Positions 1-5,275 of a DNA stretch of 5,358 nt are shown in pieces. Below the pieces are notes generated by a model, which did no database searches, was not told where the DNA came from, and was given only the letters and a program-made list of their open reading frames with translations. Numbering within the stretch: the first letter of the stretch is position 1; every line of letters starts with the position of its first letter. The position numbers and the translations under genes were made by a program. Origin of the DNA: Candidatus Sediminicultor sextus (GTDB lineage Bacteria > Atribacterota > Phoenicimicrobiia > Phoenicimicrobiales > Phoenicimicrobiaceae); the NCBI GenBank assembly GCA_014894735.1, contig JADBKX010000081.1:1-5358 (forward strand), read 5' to 3'.

Positions 1-15
1 TTTTTTAAAATTTAC

Positions 16-44
16 TTGACAAATAATTTCTAATCCTTTATAAT
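16..44 (+). promoter_or_regulatory. Sigma-70-type promoter for the marR-trx operon
   Basis: A perfect -35 hexamer TTGACA (16-21) and a perfect -10 hexamer TATAAT (39-44) are separated by exactly 17 bp, the ideal spacing for housekeeping sigma factor. The bases before it (1-15) are A/T-rich, as an UP element would be. Transcription should begin near 51-52, about 37 nt before the ATG of the MarR gene. A promoter this close to consensus would be strong unless repressed, which fits the palindrome that overlaps it. Confidence 0.88.
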
Positions 45-71
45 TGCTATTAGCATATATTGTTAATAGCA
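45..71. promoter_or_regulatory. Palindromic operator candidate, probably for the MarR regulator
   Basis: An imperfect 27-bp inverted repeat is centred on 58: arms TGCTATTA (45-52) and TAATAGCA (64-71) match over 8 of 8 pairs, and two further inner pairs (54/62 and 55/61) also match. It begins right after the -10 hexamer and covers the predicted transcription start. A protein bound here would block RNA polymerase. MarR-family proteins are dimers that bind such palindromes and usually repress their own promoters; assignment to the adjacent gene is inference. Confidence 0.65.
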
Positions 72-88
72 CAGAGGTTGATAATGAG

Positions 89-508
89 ATGGAAAAGAAC
101 TTACTAGACCTGATAATCGAATTAAAGAAAGGATGCATGGAAGACGAAGAGCAAATTCGAACTCTTTGCCATGTCTCTTTAGCGGAGTACAAGGCAGTTA
201 TGGAAATTAACATAGCCGAAAGAATAACCTGTAATGTTCTATCTAAAAAAATGGGTCTGTCTTCTTCCCGGGGTAGTCGGATCATAGATGGTCTGGTTAG
301 GAAAAAATATCTCATAAGGATGACCAACTCAGAGGACAGGAGATCATTTGTTCTGTCTCTTTCGTCCAAAGGAACGAAAATTAAAGAACAGATCCAGCGG
401 GAAAGGAATAATTGCGAAAGAAGAATTAGAGAAAAATTATCAACAGAAGAATTAGAATTAATAAAAGAAGGATTGGAATTGGTTATTAAAATTTTTCGTC
501 AAGAATAA
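89..508 (+). CDS. MarR-family transcriptional regulator, cysteine-containing
   Basis: A 139-residue winged helix-turn-helix regulator of the MarR family, normal family length. The recognition region is about residues 48-72 (NVLSKKMGLSSSRGSRIIDGL), followed by the wing with the typical D-R-R signature (S81-E82-D83-R84-R85). Charged helices at both ends (1-40 and 95-139) would form the dimer interface. Cysteines lie at 16, 27, 48 and 109; some MarR proteins (OhrR type) sense oxidants through cysteine, so redox sensing is possible but not shown. I chose ATG at 89, preceded by AGAGG (73-77, 11 nt away). The frame is open upstream to a TTG at 44, but that codon starts on the last base of the -10 hexamer, before the transcription start, so it cannot be used from this promoter. 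The gene is followed after 22 nt by thioredoxin and probably co-transcribed with it. Likely role: autorepressor of this operon. The ligand is unknown. Confidence 0.88.
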   Translation: MEKNLLDLIIELKKGCMEDEEQIRTLCHVSLAEYKAVMEINIAERITCNVLSKKMGLSSSRGSRIIDGLVRKKYLIRMTNSEDRRSFVLSLSSKGTKIKEQIQRERNNCERRIREKLSTEELELIKEGLELVIKIFRQE

Positions 509-513
509 AAATA

Positions 514-520
514 AAGGAGG
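514..520 (+). promoter_or_regulatory. Strong ribosome binding site of the thioredoxin gene
   Basis: AAGGAGG, a full anti-Shine-Dalgarno match, ends 10 nt before the ATG at 531. It is much stronger than the AGAGG in front of the MarR gene, so the thioredoxin should be made in excess over its regulator from the same message. That difference is an inference from site strength. Confidence 0.85.
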
Positions 521-530
521 ATAAAAATCG

Positions 531-866
531 ATGGAAAATAGTAAATCATTAGAAGTAGAAGTAAATGGAAATAATTTCAAGCAGGAGGTTTTAGAGTCTT
601 CCATCCCCGTATTGGTGGATTTTTGGGCTTCCTGGTGTATGCCTTGCCGGATGTTGGCACCAACTATTGAAAAATTAGCAGAAGAAAATCAGGGCAAGCT
701 TAAAGTATGTAAATTGAATACTGATGAGAACCAGCACATTGCCGCTCAATACGGCATCCAGGGGATACCTACTTTAATCATCTTTAAAGAAGGCAAAGAA
801 GTTGGCCGTACCGTAGGAGTAATGCCAAAAGAAAAGTTGCAAGAAAAACTTAACCCTATTCTTTAG
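531..866 (+). CDS. trxA: Thioredoxin with a CMPC active site
   Basis: A 111-residue single-domain cytoplasmic thioredoxin with no signal peptide or membrane segment, normal family length. It reduces protein disulfides and is recharged by thioredoxin reductase, which is not in this window. Visible hallmarks: buried acid D30 in VDFWASW, active-site W35-C36-M37-P38-C39, cis-proline P80 in GIPT (78-81), and a glycine in the last strand (G92/G96 region). Methionine replaces the usual glycine of WCGPC; the residues between the two cysteines influence redox potential and partner choice, so this could be a specialised thioredoxin. There is one extra cysteine, C60. The start is fixed by AAGGAGG just upstream. 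It is the second gene of the MarR operon and is followed by a terminator 9 nt after its stop. The family is certain; the trxA label is by similarity only, and the genome may hold other thioredoxins. Confidence 0.95.
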   Translation: MENSKSLEVEVNGNNFKQEVLESSIPVLVDFWASWCMPCRMLAPTIEKLAEENQGKLKVCKLNTDENQHIAAQYGIQGIPTLIIFKEGKEVGRTVGVMPKEKLQEKLNPIL

Positions 867-875
867 CTTTAGCAT

Positions 876-913
876 AAAAGCGGGCTCTAAACTTAAACCT
901 GGAGTCCGCTTTT
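876..913. terminator. Bidirectional rho-independent terminator between converging operons
   Basis: Arms AAAAGCGGGCTC (876-887) and GAGTCCGCTTTT (902-913) pair over 12 positions with a single G-T wobble on one strand, around a 14-nt loop. On the plus strand the stem ends in TTTT and is followed by further T-runs to 926, a good terminator for thioredoxin. On the minus strand the stem also ends in CTTTT and lies 10 nt beyond the stop of the ribonuclease gene, so it can stop that transcript as well. Confidence 0.87.
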
Positions 914-923
914 GATTTTGGTT

Positions 924-2600
924 TTAACTCTTATTTTTATGATTCCCTTCTTTCTTCTTTTCGGTGATTAACCTATTTAAATCTAATATATCTTTTTGTA
1001 TATCCATCAATTTATTTTTAAAATTATTTAATTCTTCGCTGTCAGCACCATGATCGGTCTTATGCCCCAATCTTTGTAATACTGGCCAGAATATTGATTT
1101 TAATTTTTCGACACTCTCCTCCATTTCTCTAAGCTCTTTATTTTTTCTATCTACCTCTAATCTTCCGCCAGACAGAACGCTTTCCCCTTCAATAGATAAA
1201 CTTTCTCCTAATTCTGGGATATAGGTCTTAATTTTTGATTCCTCTTCGATTTTTCTGGAAATTTCCTTGGTTGCTTCCTCTTCTCCGTGAACCACAAATA
1301 TTTTTTTGGGTTTGTTTTTAAAGCCTTTTATCCACCACATTATTCCTTCTCTATCCGCATGACTTGAAAAACCCTCCAAAGAATGTATTTCAGCATTTAC
1401 CTGAATTTCTTCTCCAAATATTTTGACCACTTTCTCCCCTTCTTTTATCCTTCTGCCCAAAGTTCCCTCTGCCTGGTAACCGACAAATACGATACTGGAT
1501 TCTTTTCTCCAAAGATTATGTTTCAGGTGATGTTTTATTCTTCCGGCAGTACACATCCCGCTGGCTGAAATGATTACTTTACTTTCCCGGGATAGATTTA
1601 ATTGTTTAGATTCCTCCACAGTTTTAGTAAATTTTAAATTATGAAAATCCAAGGGATTGTTCCCTATTTTTATGAGATTTAAAGTATCTTCATCAAAACA
1701 GTCGGGATTTCTCAAAAATATCTCTGTCGCCGAGGCAGTTAGCGGACTATCTACATAAACCGGTACGTTTAAAAAATCCTGGTCTTTATTTTTAATGTAT
1801 TCAGTATAATATTTATTTAGCTCATAGATTATATCCTGGGCTCTTTCCACTGCGAAAGAAGGAATGACTATATTCCCTCCTCTTTTTACGGTAGCATTTA
1901 TAATAGAGATTAGTTCTTTGGCATCATCTTCTGAAGGGGGGTGCAGTCTATTTCCGTAAGTCGATTCTACCATCAAATAGTCTGCTTCATCGATAAGGTA
2001 GGGGTCTCTTAAAATGGGCCTATCCCGCCTGCCCAAATCGCCTGAAAACACCAACTTGGTCTCTTTGCCCTCCTCTTCTTTTATCCACAACTCAATAATG
2101 GAGGACCCTAATATATGCCCGGCGTCTCTAAATCTTAAAGTAATTTCCTCGTTCAATTCTATTTTTTGGTCATATAAAACTGGCTTAAAATATCTCAGGC
2201 TCTCTTCCGCTTCTTTCATGGTATAAAGAGGCTCTCTCAACTCTTCTCCTGATCTTCTTCTCTTCTGGTTGTCCCACTCATTCTCCATCTCTTGAATATG
2301 TCCGCTATCGGGGAGCATGATGGAACATAAATCAACCGTTGCTTTGGTAGAGTATATGTCCCCTTTAAATCCTTTCTTTATCAATTTGGGTATCCTTCCG
2401 CTGTGGTCTATATGAGCATGAGATAGAACCATAAAATCTATCTCTTCAGGATTAAAGCGGAAAGGTTGGTAGTTCATCCGGTTAATCGATTTGCTCCCCT
2501 GAAACATTCCACAATCTATTAAAAATTTGGTATTCCTGGTTTCAATTAAGAAGTTGGACCCGGTAACTATTTTGGCCGCACCAAAAAAAGATATTTTCAT
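924..2600 (-). CDS. MBL-fold/beta-CASP RNA-processing nuclease (Ysh1/CPSF73-like) with C-terminal tail
   Basis: A 558-residue cytoplasmic metallo-hydrolase of the beta-CASP group (COG1236-type), which cleaves RNA with two zinc ions. Zinc-site motifs are all present: D29, H61-A-H63-I-D65-H66, H162 in DAGHILGS, and D188 in FSGDLGR. The beta-CASP part shows motif A (E212-STYGNR), motif B (SGMCTAGRIKHHL, 347-359) and motif C (H414 in FSSHAD); VHGE at 437-440 supplies a late histidine, as in the RNA-specificity (RMMBL) region. The enzyme therefore looks catalytically intact. The usual fold ends near residue 470. About 75 further residues (485-558) are highly charged and helical, likely coiled coil, with a distinct aromatic segment around I503-G512. 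Bacterial members of this type are typically shorter (about 430-470 residues). The start is supported by AGAAAGGA (complement of 2610-2617), which overlaps the thrC stop codon; the 15-nt gap indicates one operon with thrC. The RNA target is unknown. Confidence 0.93.
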   Translation of the reverse strand: MKISFFGAAKIVTGSNFLIETRNTKFLIDCGMFQGSKSINRMNYQPFRFNPEEIDFMVLSHAHIDHSGRIPKLIKKGFKGDIYSTKATVDLCSIMLPDSGHIQEMENEWDNQKRRRSGEELREPLYTMKEAEESLRYFKPVLYDQKIELNEEITLRFRDAGHILGSSIIELWIKEEEGKETKLVFSGDLGRRDRPILRDPYLIDEADYLMVESTYGNRLHPPSEDDAKELISIINATVKRGGNIVIPSFAVERAQDIIYELNKYYTEYIKNKDQDFLNVPVYVDSPLTASATEIFLRNPDCFDEDTLNLIKIGNNPLDFHNLKFTKTVEESKQLNLSRESKVIISASGMCTAGRIKHHLKHNLWRKESSIVFVGYQAEGTLGRRIKEGEKVVKIFGEEIQVNAEIHSLEGFSSHADREGIMWWIKGFKNKPKKIFVVHGEEEATKEISRKIEEESKIKTYIPELGESLSIEGESVLSGGRLEVDRKNKELREMEESVEKLKSIFWPVLQRLGHKTDHGADSEELNNFKNKLMDIQKDILDLNRLITEKKKEGNHKNKS

Positions 2601-2609
2601 ATTGATTTT

Positions 2610-2617
2610 TCCTTTCT
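2610..2617 (-). promoter_or_regulatory. Ribosome binding site of the beta-CASP nuclease, overlapping the thrC stop
   Basis: Read on the minus strand, AGAAAGGA lies 9 nt before the nuclease ATG (2600) and overlaps two bases of the thrC stop codon TAG (2618-2616). This arrangement fits translational coupling between the two genes and confirms the start at 2600. Confidence 0.7.
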
Positions 2618-4112
2618 ATAGGTTTAAGATTTCAGCTATCTTTACCCTCATTTCCTCTCTTTCACAAACTATTTTATGCCGGACAGGCTTTTTCTCAATA
2701 CCCCTTATCCCTGGCGGAATGGGAATTTGGGCCAAATTAGACATCTTCTCTATTAATTCAAAATCGTCAAATTTTTTGTATACACTATCTATTGATTCCA
2801 TGACACTTTTCGTAAATTTAAAAGGACTGGCTGTGGCTACAATAACTGTCTTTGTTTTATCCCCGGTTTCTGTAATATATTTTTTATATACTGCATAAGC
2901 TACTGCTGTATGAGGGTCGATCAAATATTTCGACTTCTCGAATATCTCTTTTATGCATTGACGGGATTCCTCCTGGGGGGCAAACCCGCCATAAAAATCT
3001 TTTAATCTCTTCTTCATTTCGGAATCTATCCGATAGTAACCCTTCTCTTTTAAGTAATTCATTAATTCCTTTACCTTTTGGGCCTCCCTTTCGCTTATCG
3101 CCCATAGCAATCTTTCCAAATTGCTGGATACCAGTATATCCATCGAAGGAGAAATGGTCATTACTAATTTTCTCCGTTTATCGTAAACTCCGGTCTCAAA
3201 AAAATCTGCCAGTACCTTATTTTCGTTAGAAGCACAGATTAATTTATTCACCGGCAGCCCCATCTCTTTAGCATAGTAAGCCGCCAGAATATCTCCGAAG
3301 TTACCGGTGGGAACAACTATATTTATCTTTTCACCGTTCTTAATTTCGCCCTCACCCAACATATTCAAATAAGCATAAAAGTAATATACTATTTGGGGGA
3401 TTAGACGGCCTATGTTTATAGAATTTGCCGAAGAAAAGATATAGTTTTTTTCTTCTATCTTTTTGTTAAAAGCCGGGTCTTCGAGTATCTCCTTTACCTC
3501 TCTCTGAGCATCATCAAAATTTCCTTTTATGCCTATCACGTAAGTGTTTGTCCCTTGCTGGGTGAGCATCTGTCTTTCTTGTATCTTGCTAACCCCTTTA
3601 TAAGGGAAAAATACTATTATTTTGGTCCCTTTTACCTTAGCAAAACCTTGAAGGGCGGCTTTCCCGGTATCACCGGAAGTAGCGGTTAAAATAACTATTT
3701 CCTGGTTAAGATTTAATTTTTGGGCAGCTTTTTTCAAAAGATAGGGGAGCAGGGATAAGGCCATATCTTTAAAAGCCAGGGTCGGCCCATGATAAAGTTC
3801 TAAAAAATATGCTCCCATCTTTTTGCTAAGAGGAGCAATAATCTCGGTATCAAATTTATTATCATAGGCTCTATTTATACAATCTTTTAGCTCTTCTTGA
3901 CGGTAATCAGTAAAAAATTTCTTTATTATCAAAAAGACTAATTCTTTATAATCATTACTTTTTAATCTATATAAATCCTTGTATATCTGGGGAATGGTCT
4001 CGGGAACAAACAATCCGCCATCATCGGCAATACCTTTAATAATTGCCTCTGCGGATAAGATTCTCTTCTTGTCCCCCCGAGTACTTTGGTAATAAAGGTT
4101 GTTCTCTTGCAT
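2616..4112 (-). CDS. thrC: Threonine synthase, long PLP-dependent type
   Basis: A 498-residue enzyme that turns O-phospho-L-homoserine into L-threonine and phosphate, the last step of threonine synthesis in the cytoplasm. The N-terminal threonine-synthase domain is marked by STRG near residue 10 and ADDGGLFVP (29-37). The PLP lysine is K115 in HGPTLAFKD (108-116). Substrate- and cofactor-binding motifs follow: ATSGDTG (144-150), SANSINIGR (228-236) and GNFGD (270-274). Length and N-terminal domain match the long E. coli/yeast class, not the short (about 350-residue) Bacillus class. Start choice: the frame opens with ATG at 4127, but that codon has no ribosome site; the ATG at 4112 follows GGTGGAG with a 6-nt gap, so I prefer it (the longer form would be 503 residues). 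It is first in an operon with the beta-CASP nuclease. I see no T-box, leader peptide or other threonine-responsive attenuator upstream, and no clear promoter. No neighbouring thrA or thrB is present. Confidence 0.95.
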   Translation of the reverse strand: MQENNLYYQSTRGDKKRILSAEAIIKGIADDGGLFVPETIPQIYKDLYRLKSNDYKELVFLIIKKFFTDYRQEELKDCINRAYDNKFDTEIIAPLSKKMGAYFLELYHGPTLAFKDMALSLLPYLLKKAAQKLNLNQEIVILTATSGDTGKAALQGFAKVKGTKIIVFFPYKGVSKIQERQMLTQQGTNTYVIGIKGNFDDAQREVKEILEDPAFNKKIEEKNYIFSSANSINIGRLIPQIVYYFYAYLNMLGEGEIKNGEKINIVVPTGNFGDILAAYYAKEMGLPVNKLICASNENKVLADFFETGVYDKRRKLVMTISPSMDILVSSNLERLLWAISEREAQKVKELMNYLKEKGYYRIDSEMKKRLKDFYGGFAPQEESRQCIKEIFEKSKYLIDPHTAVAYAVYKKYITETGDKTKTVIVATASPFKFTKSVMESIDSVYKKFDDFELIEKMSNLAQIPIPPGIRGIEKKPVRHKIVCEREEMRVKIAEILNL

Positions 4113-4118
4113 AATATT

Positions 4119-4125
4119 CTCCACC
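4119..4125 (-). promoter_or_regulatory. Ribosome binding site that decides the thrC start
   Basis: On the minus strand GGTGGAG lies 6 nt before ATG 4112. The alternative ATG at 4127 overlaps this site and is preceded only by A/T-rich sequence without any purine-rich motif. The internal start is therefore the likely one, shortening the protein by five residues. Confidence 0.7.
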
Positions 4126-4167
4126 ATAATTATTTAGTTAGCTGGTTGATTGGTCTATATTAATTTA

Positions 4168-4199
4168 CCAATTTGCCAATTATCCAATTTACCAATTAA
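4168..4199. repeat. 8-bp tandem repeat, CCAATTTA-like, four units
   Basis: CCAATT recurs at 4168, 4176, 4184 and 4192, that is at an exact 8-bp period, with the last two bases of each unit varying (TG, AT, TA, AA). The preceding TTAATTTA (4160-4167) looks like a degenerate fifth unit. It lies 56-87 bp upstream of the thrC start codon. Confidence 0.85.
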
Positions 4200-4230
4200 A
4201 TTAGTCGTTAGTATATCGTATCGCGTATAT

Positions 4231-4262
4231 GGTTACCCGGTTACCCCGTTTGCCGGTTAACC
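4231..4262. repeat. 8-bp tandem repeat, GGTTACCC-like, four units
   Basis: Two exact units GGTTACCC (4231-4238, 4239-4246) are followed by CGTTTGCC (4247-4254) and GGTTAACC (4255-4262). A further related word, GGCTAACC, sits at 4267-4274 after a 4-bp shift. This G/C-rich tract contrasts sharply with the A/T-rich surroundings. Its period equals that of the CCAATTTA tract, though the unit is unrelated. Confidence 0.8.
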
Positions 4263-4285
4263 AGCTGGCTAACCATCTTAACGGG
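4245..4285. repeat. Nested palindrome/hairpin inside the repeat region
   Basis: An inner 20-bp palindrome (4255-4274) matches at 9 of 10 pairs around a central AGCT. It is enclosed by an outer inverted pair CCCGTT (4245-4250) and AACGGG (4280-4285). Together they could form a long cruciform or RNA hairpin. Neither strand has a T-run after it, so it is not a standard rho-independent terminator. Its role is unknown; it may simply arise from the GGTTAACC repeat words. Confidence 0.6.
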
Positions 4286-4294
4286 ATGTGATTC

Positions 4295-4310
4295 ACGAGA
4301 TACGAGATAC
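4295..4310. repeat. 7-bp tandem repeat, ACGAGAT, two units plus a partial
   Basis: ACGAGAT occurs at 4295-4301 and 4302-4308 without a gap, followed by AC, which begins a third unit. The unit resembles the GTATCG/CTCGATAC words found elsewhere in the same intergenic region. Confidence 0.6.
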
Positions 4311-4350
4311 ATATTTATTATATATTATATGCTCGATACTATCTTATCTT

Positions 4351-4364
4351 CTGGCTCCTGGCTT
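4351..4364. repeat. 7-bp tandem repeat, CTGGCTC/CTGGCTT
   Basis: CTGGCTC (4351-4357) is followed directly by CTGGCTT (4358-4364), then by a pyrimidine-rich CTTC-type run to about 4378. Only two units, so weak alone; it counts mainly as part of the cluster of 7-8 bp repeats. Confidence 0.5.
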
Positions 4365-4390
4365 CCTTCTTCTTCCTCACTGTATACTAT

Positions 4391-4408
4391 ATACTCGATA
4401 CTCGATAC
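4391..4408. repeat. 7-bp tandem repeat, ATACTCG, two and a half units
   Basis: ATACTCG occurs at 4391-4397 and 4398-4404, followed by the partial unit ATAC. The related word GCTCGATACT is at 4331-4340. The tract lies just beyond the stop codon of the HD-domain gene. Confidence 0.65.
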
Positions 4409-4412
4409 TAAT

Positions 4413-5216
4413 TCACAGATAGCGTCGCATTTCTTCTCCTGTTACTTTCCCATAAAGCTCTATGTAAGGTTTTACCGGATTAGCTAAAATCTTGGGAAAG
4501 AGAACTTGTTCTATCTGAAAAAAACCGACCGATTCAGTCATCTTTACAATTATTCTAATAGGCTTCTCTTCCCCTTTTATAATTTCTACATTTTGAATGG
4601 AATTGGCGGAATACTTGTGGATATCTCCTACTTGAGGAGTACGTGATAGGAGAAAGATAATCCGTGCTCTGCCCTTTTCCATATCACATCCATCTCCGAT
4701 CGAAACCAGCCCAGCTTCCAGAGAATGAATATCCTGGGTAGCCATATGTCCTGCAATGCCTTCAACAATTAAAGAATGAACAATAGTTTTCTTTTCAATG
4801 TCTTTATCATAAATTCTGGTCAGGGTTCTCTCAATAATCGACGTAGCAAAAACAACTCCTAACAGCTCGTGATTTTCCCGACCTACTGACATACCAACAT
4901 CATGTAACAAAGATGATATTAATACCGCTACTTTACTATCTTCTGCAGTACCAATCTTTTCTTCTTCCAGGTTAAATTTAATTCCGCCTTTGCTTAATAT
5001 ATCAAACATAATCAAAGCATTTAATGCTGTTTTACTCATATGCACCGGGCCATGGTCATTATAGCCCAATCTTTTTATAGATACTGTGTTGGCATAATTT
5101 CGTAAAGCCTGTGCTTCTTCATCATTAAAAATTAAAGAAGCTGCCATGGCTGGTTTCCCGCTCAACATTGCTAATATTTCATTTTCTATTTCTATTTCTT
5201 TGGGTGACTTTCTCAT
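4413..5216 (-). CDS. HD-domain metal-dependent phosphohydrolase, substrate unknown
   Basis: A 267-residue soluble protein of the HD superfamily, whose members use metal ions to cleave phosphate esters (nucleotides, cyclic nucleotides or nucleic acids). The likely metal ligands are visible: H59 (with H55 in YNDHGPVH), the H105-D106 doublet in SSLLHDVGMS, H116 a few residues later, H157 in IAGHM, and D175/D178 in GDGCDMEKGRAR. Residues 1-45 form a charged helical start and about 185-267 a C-terminal alpha/beta part that I do not recognise. No receiver, GAF, PAS or ACT domain is attached, and the HD-GYP motif is absent, so it is neither a standard RelA/SpoT nor a c-di-GMP enzyme. The start at 5216 is secured by AGGAGGAG, 5 nt upstream. 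The gene stands alone: nearly 300 bp separate it from thrC, and the upstream reading frame ends 59 nt before it. No function can be named from the neighbours. Confidence 0.85.
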   Translation of the reverse strand: MRKSPKEIEIENEILAMLSGKPAMAASLIFNDEEAQALRNYANTVSIKRLGYNDHGPVHMSKTALNALIMFDILSKGGIKFNLEEEKIGTAEDSKVAVLISSLLHDVGMSVGRENHELLGVVFATSIIERTLTRIYDKDIEKKTIVHSLIVEGIAGHMATQDIHSLEAGLVSIGDGCDMEKGRARIIFLLSRTPQVGDIHKYSANSIQNVEIIKGEEKPIRIIVKMTESVGFFQIEQVLFPKILANPVKPYIELYGKVTGEEMRRYL

Positions 5217-5221
5217 CTTTG

Positions 5222-5229
5222 CTCCTCCT
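5222..5229 (-). promoter_or_regulatory. Strong ribosome binding site of the HD-domain gene
   Basis: AGGAGGAG on the minus strand, 5 nt before the ATG at 5216, is a full Shine-Dalgarno match and fixes the start. Confidence 0.8.
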
Positions 5230-5253
5230 GTTTACATATAGCATAATCTGTGA

Positions 5254-5259
5254 ATTATA
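5254..5259 (-). promoter_or_regulatory. Possible -10 element for the HD-domain gene
   Basis: A perfect TATAAT lies on the minus strand 38 bp before the HD start codon, in the short gap after the upstream reading frame. The hexamer at the right distance upstream (AACATA, 5282-5277, 17-bp spacer) is a poor -35, so the promoter is uncertain. The HD gene could instead be read through from the upstream gene. Confidence 0.35.
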
Positions 5260-5275
5260 TTAAAATATTTCTTAA

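Larger units (their letters stand above)
4113..4412. other. Non-coding region packed with short tandem repeats
   Basis: About 300 bp between the HD gene and thrC hold no convincing gene. The stretch is a patchwork of short tandem tracts with 7- or 8-bp periods and different unit sequences, listed separately, plus a nested palindrome (4245-4285). GTATCG/CGATAC-like words recur at 4211-4230, 4296-4310, 4332-4339 and 4391-4408. The thrC promoter should lie in the 4130-4200 part, but I find only poor matches (TATAGA on the minus strand near 4152-4157 with no good -35). No terminator with a T-run follows the HD gene. Confidence 0.8.

Noticed and set aside
1383..1568. Open frame of 61 codons on the plus strand
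   Set aside because: It lies antisense within the beta-CASP nuclease, has no ribosome site, and its composition reflects the opposite-strand codons.
2014..2226. Open frame of 70 codons on the plus strand
   Set aside because: Antisense shadow of the conserved metallo-beta-lactamase region; no ribosome site or recognisable domain.
2527..2898. Open frame of 123 codons on the plus strand spanning the thrC/nuclease junction
   Set aside because: Antisense to two well-supported genes. Its hydrophobic look comes from the reverse complement of lysine/glutamate-rich codons.
2884..3105. Open frame of 73 codons on the minus strand
   Set aside because: Alternative frame inside thrC, whose own frame is uninterrupted and carries all family motifs.
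4152..4175. Promoter for thrC with TATAGA as -10 on the minus strand
   Set aside because: The -10 is weak, and the hexamer 17 bp upstream (TAATTG) does not resemble a -35. The TTGG words there come from the 8-bp repeats.
4160..4410. CRISPR array
   Set aside because: The repeats are 7-8 bp, directly tandem and of several different sequences; there are no 25-37 bp repeats with unique spacers and no cas genes.
4128..4412. T-box, threonine leader peptide or riboswitch upstream of thrC
   Set aside because: No T-box core motif, no short frame rich in threonine/isoleucine codons followed by a terminator, and no recognisable riboswitch core; the sequence is dominated by short tandem repeats.
4113..4412. 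Insertion sequence remnant or attachment site
   Set aside because: No terminal inverted repeats with flanking target duplication, no transposase or integrase fragment, and no tRNA gene.
5243..5258. ATAAT-N6-ATTAT inverted repeat near the HD promoter
   Set aside because: Only 5-bp all-A/T arms in A/T-rich sequence, overlapping the TATAAT itself; expected by chance.
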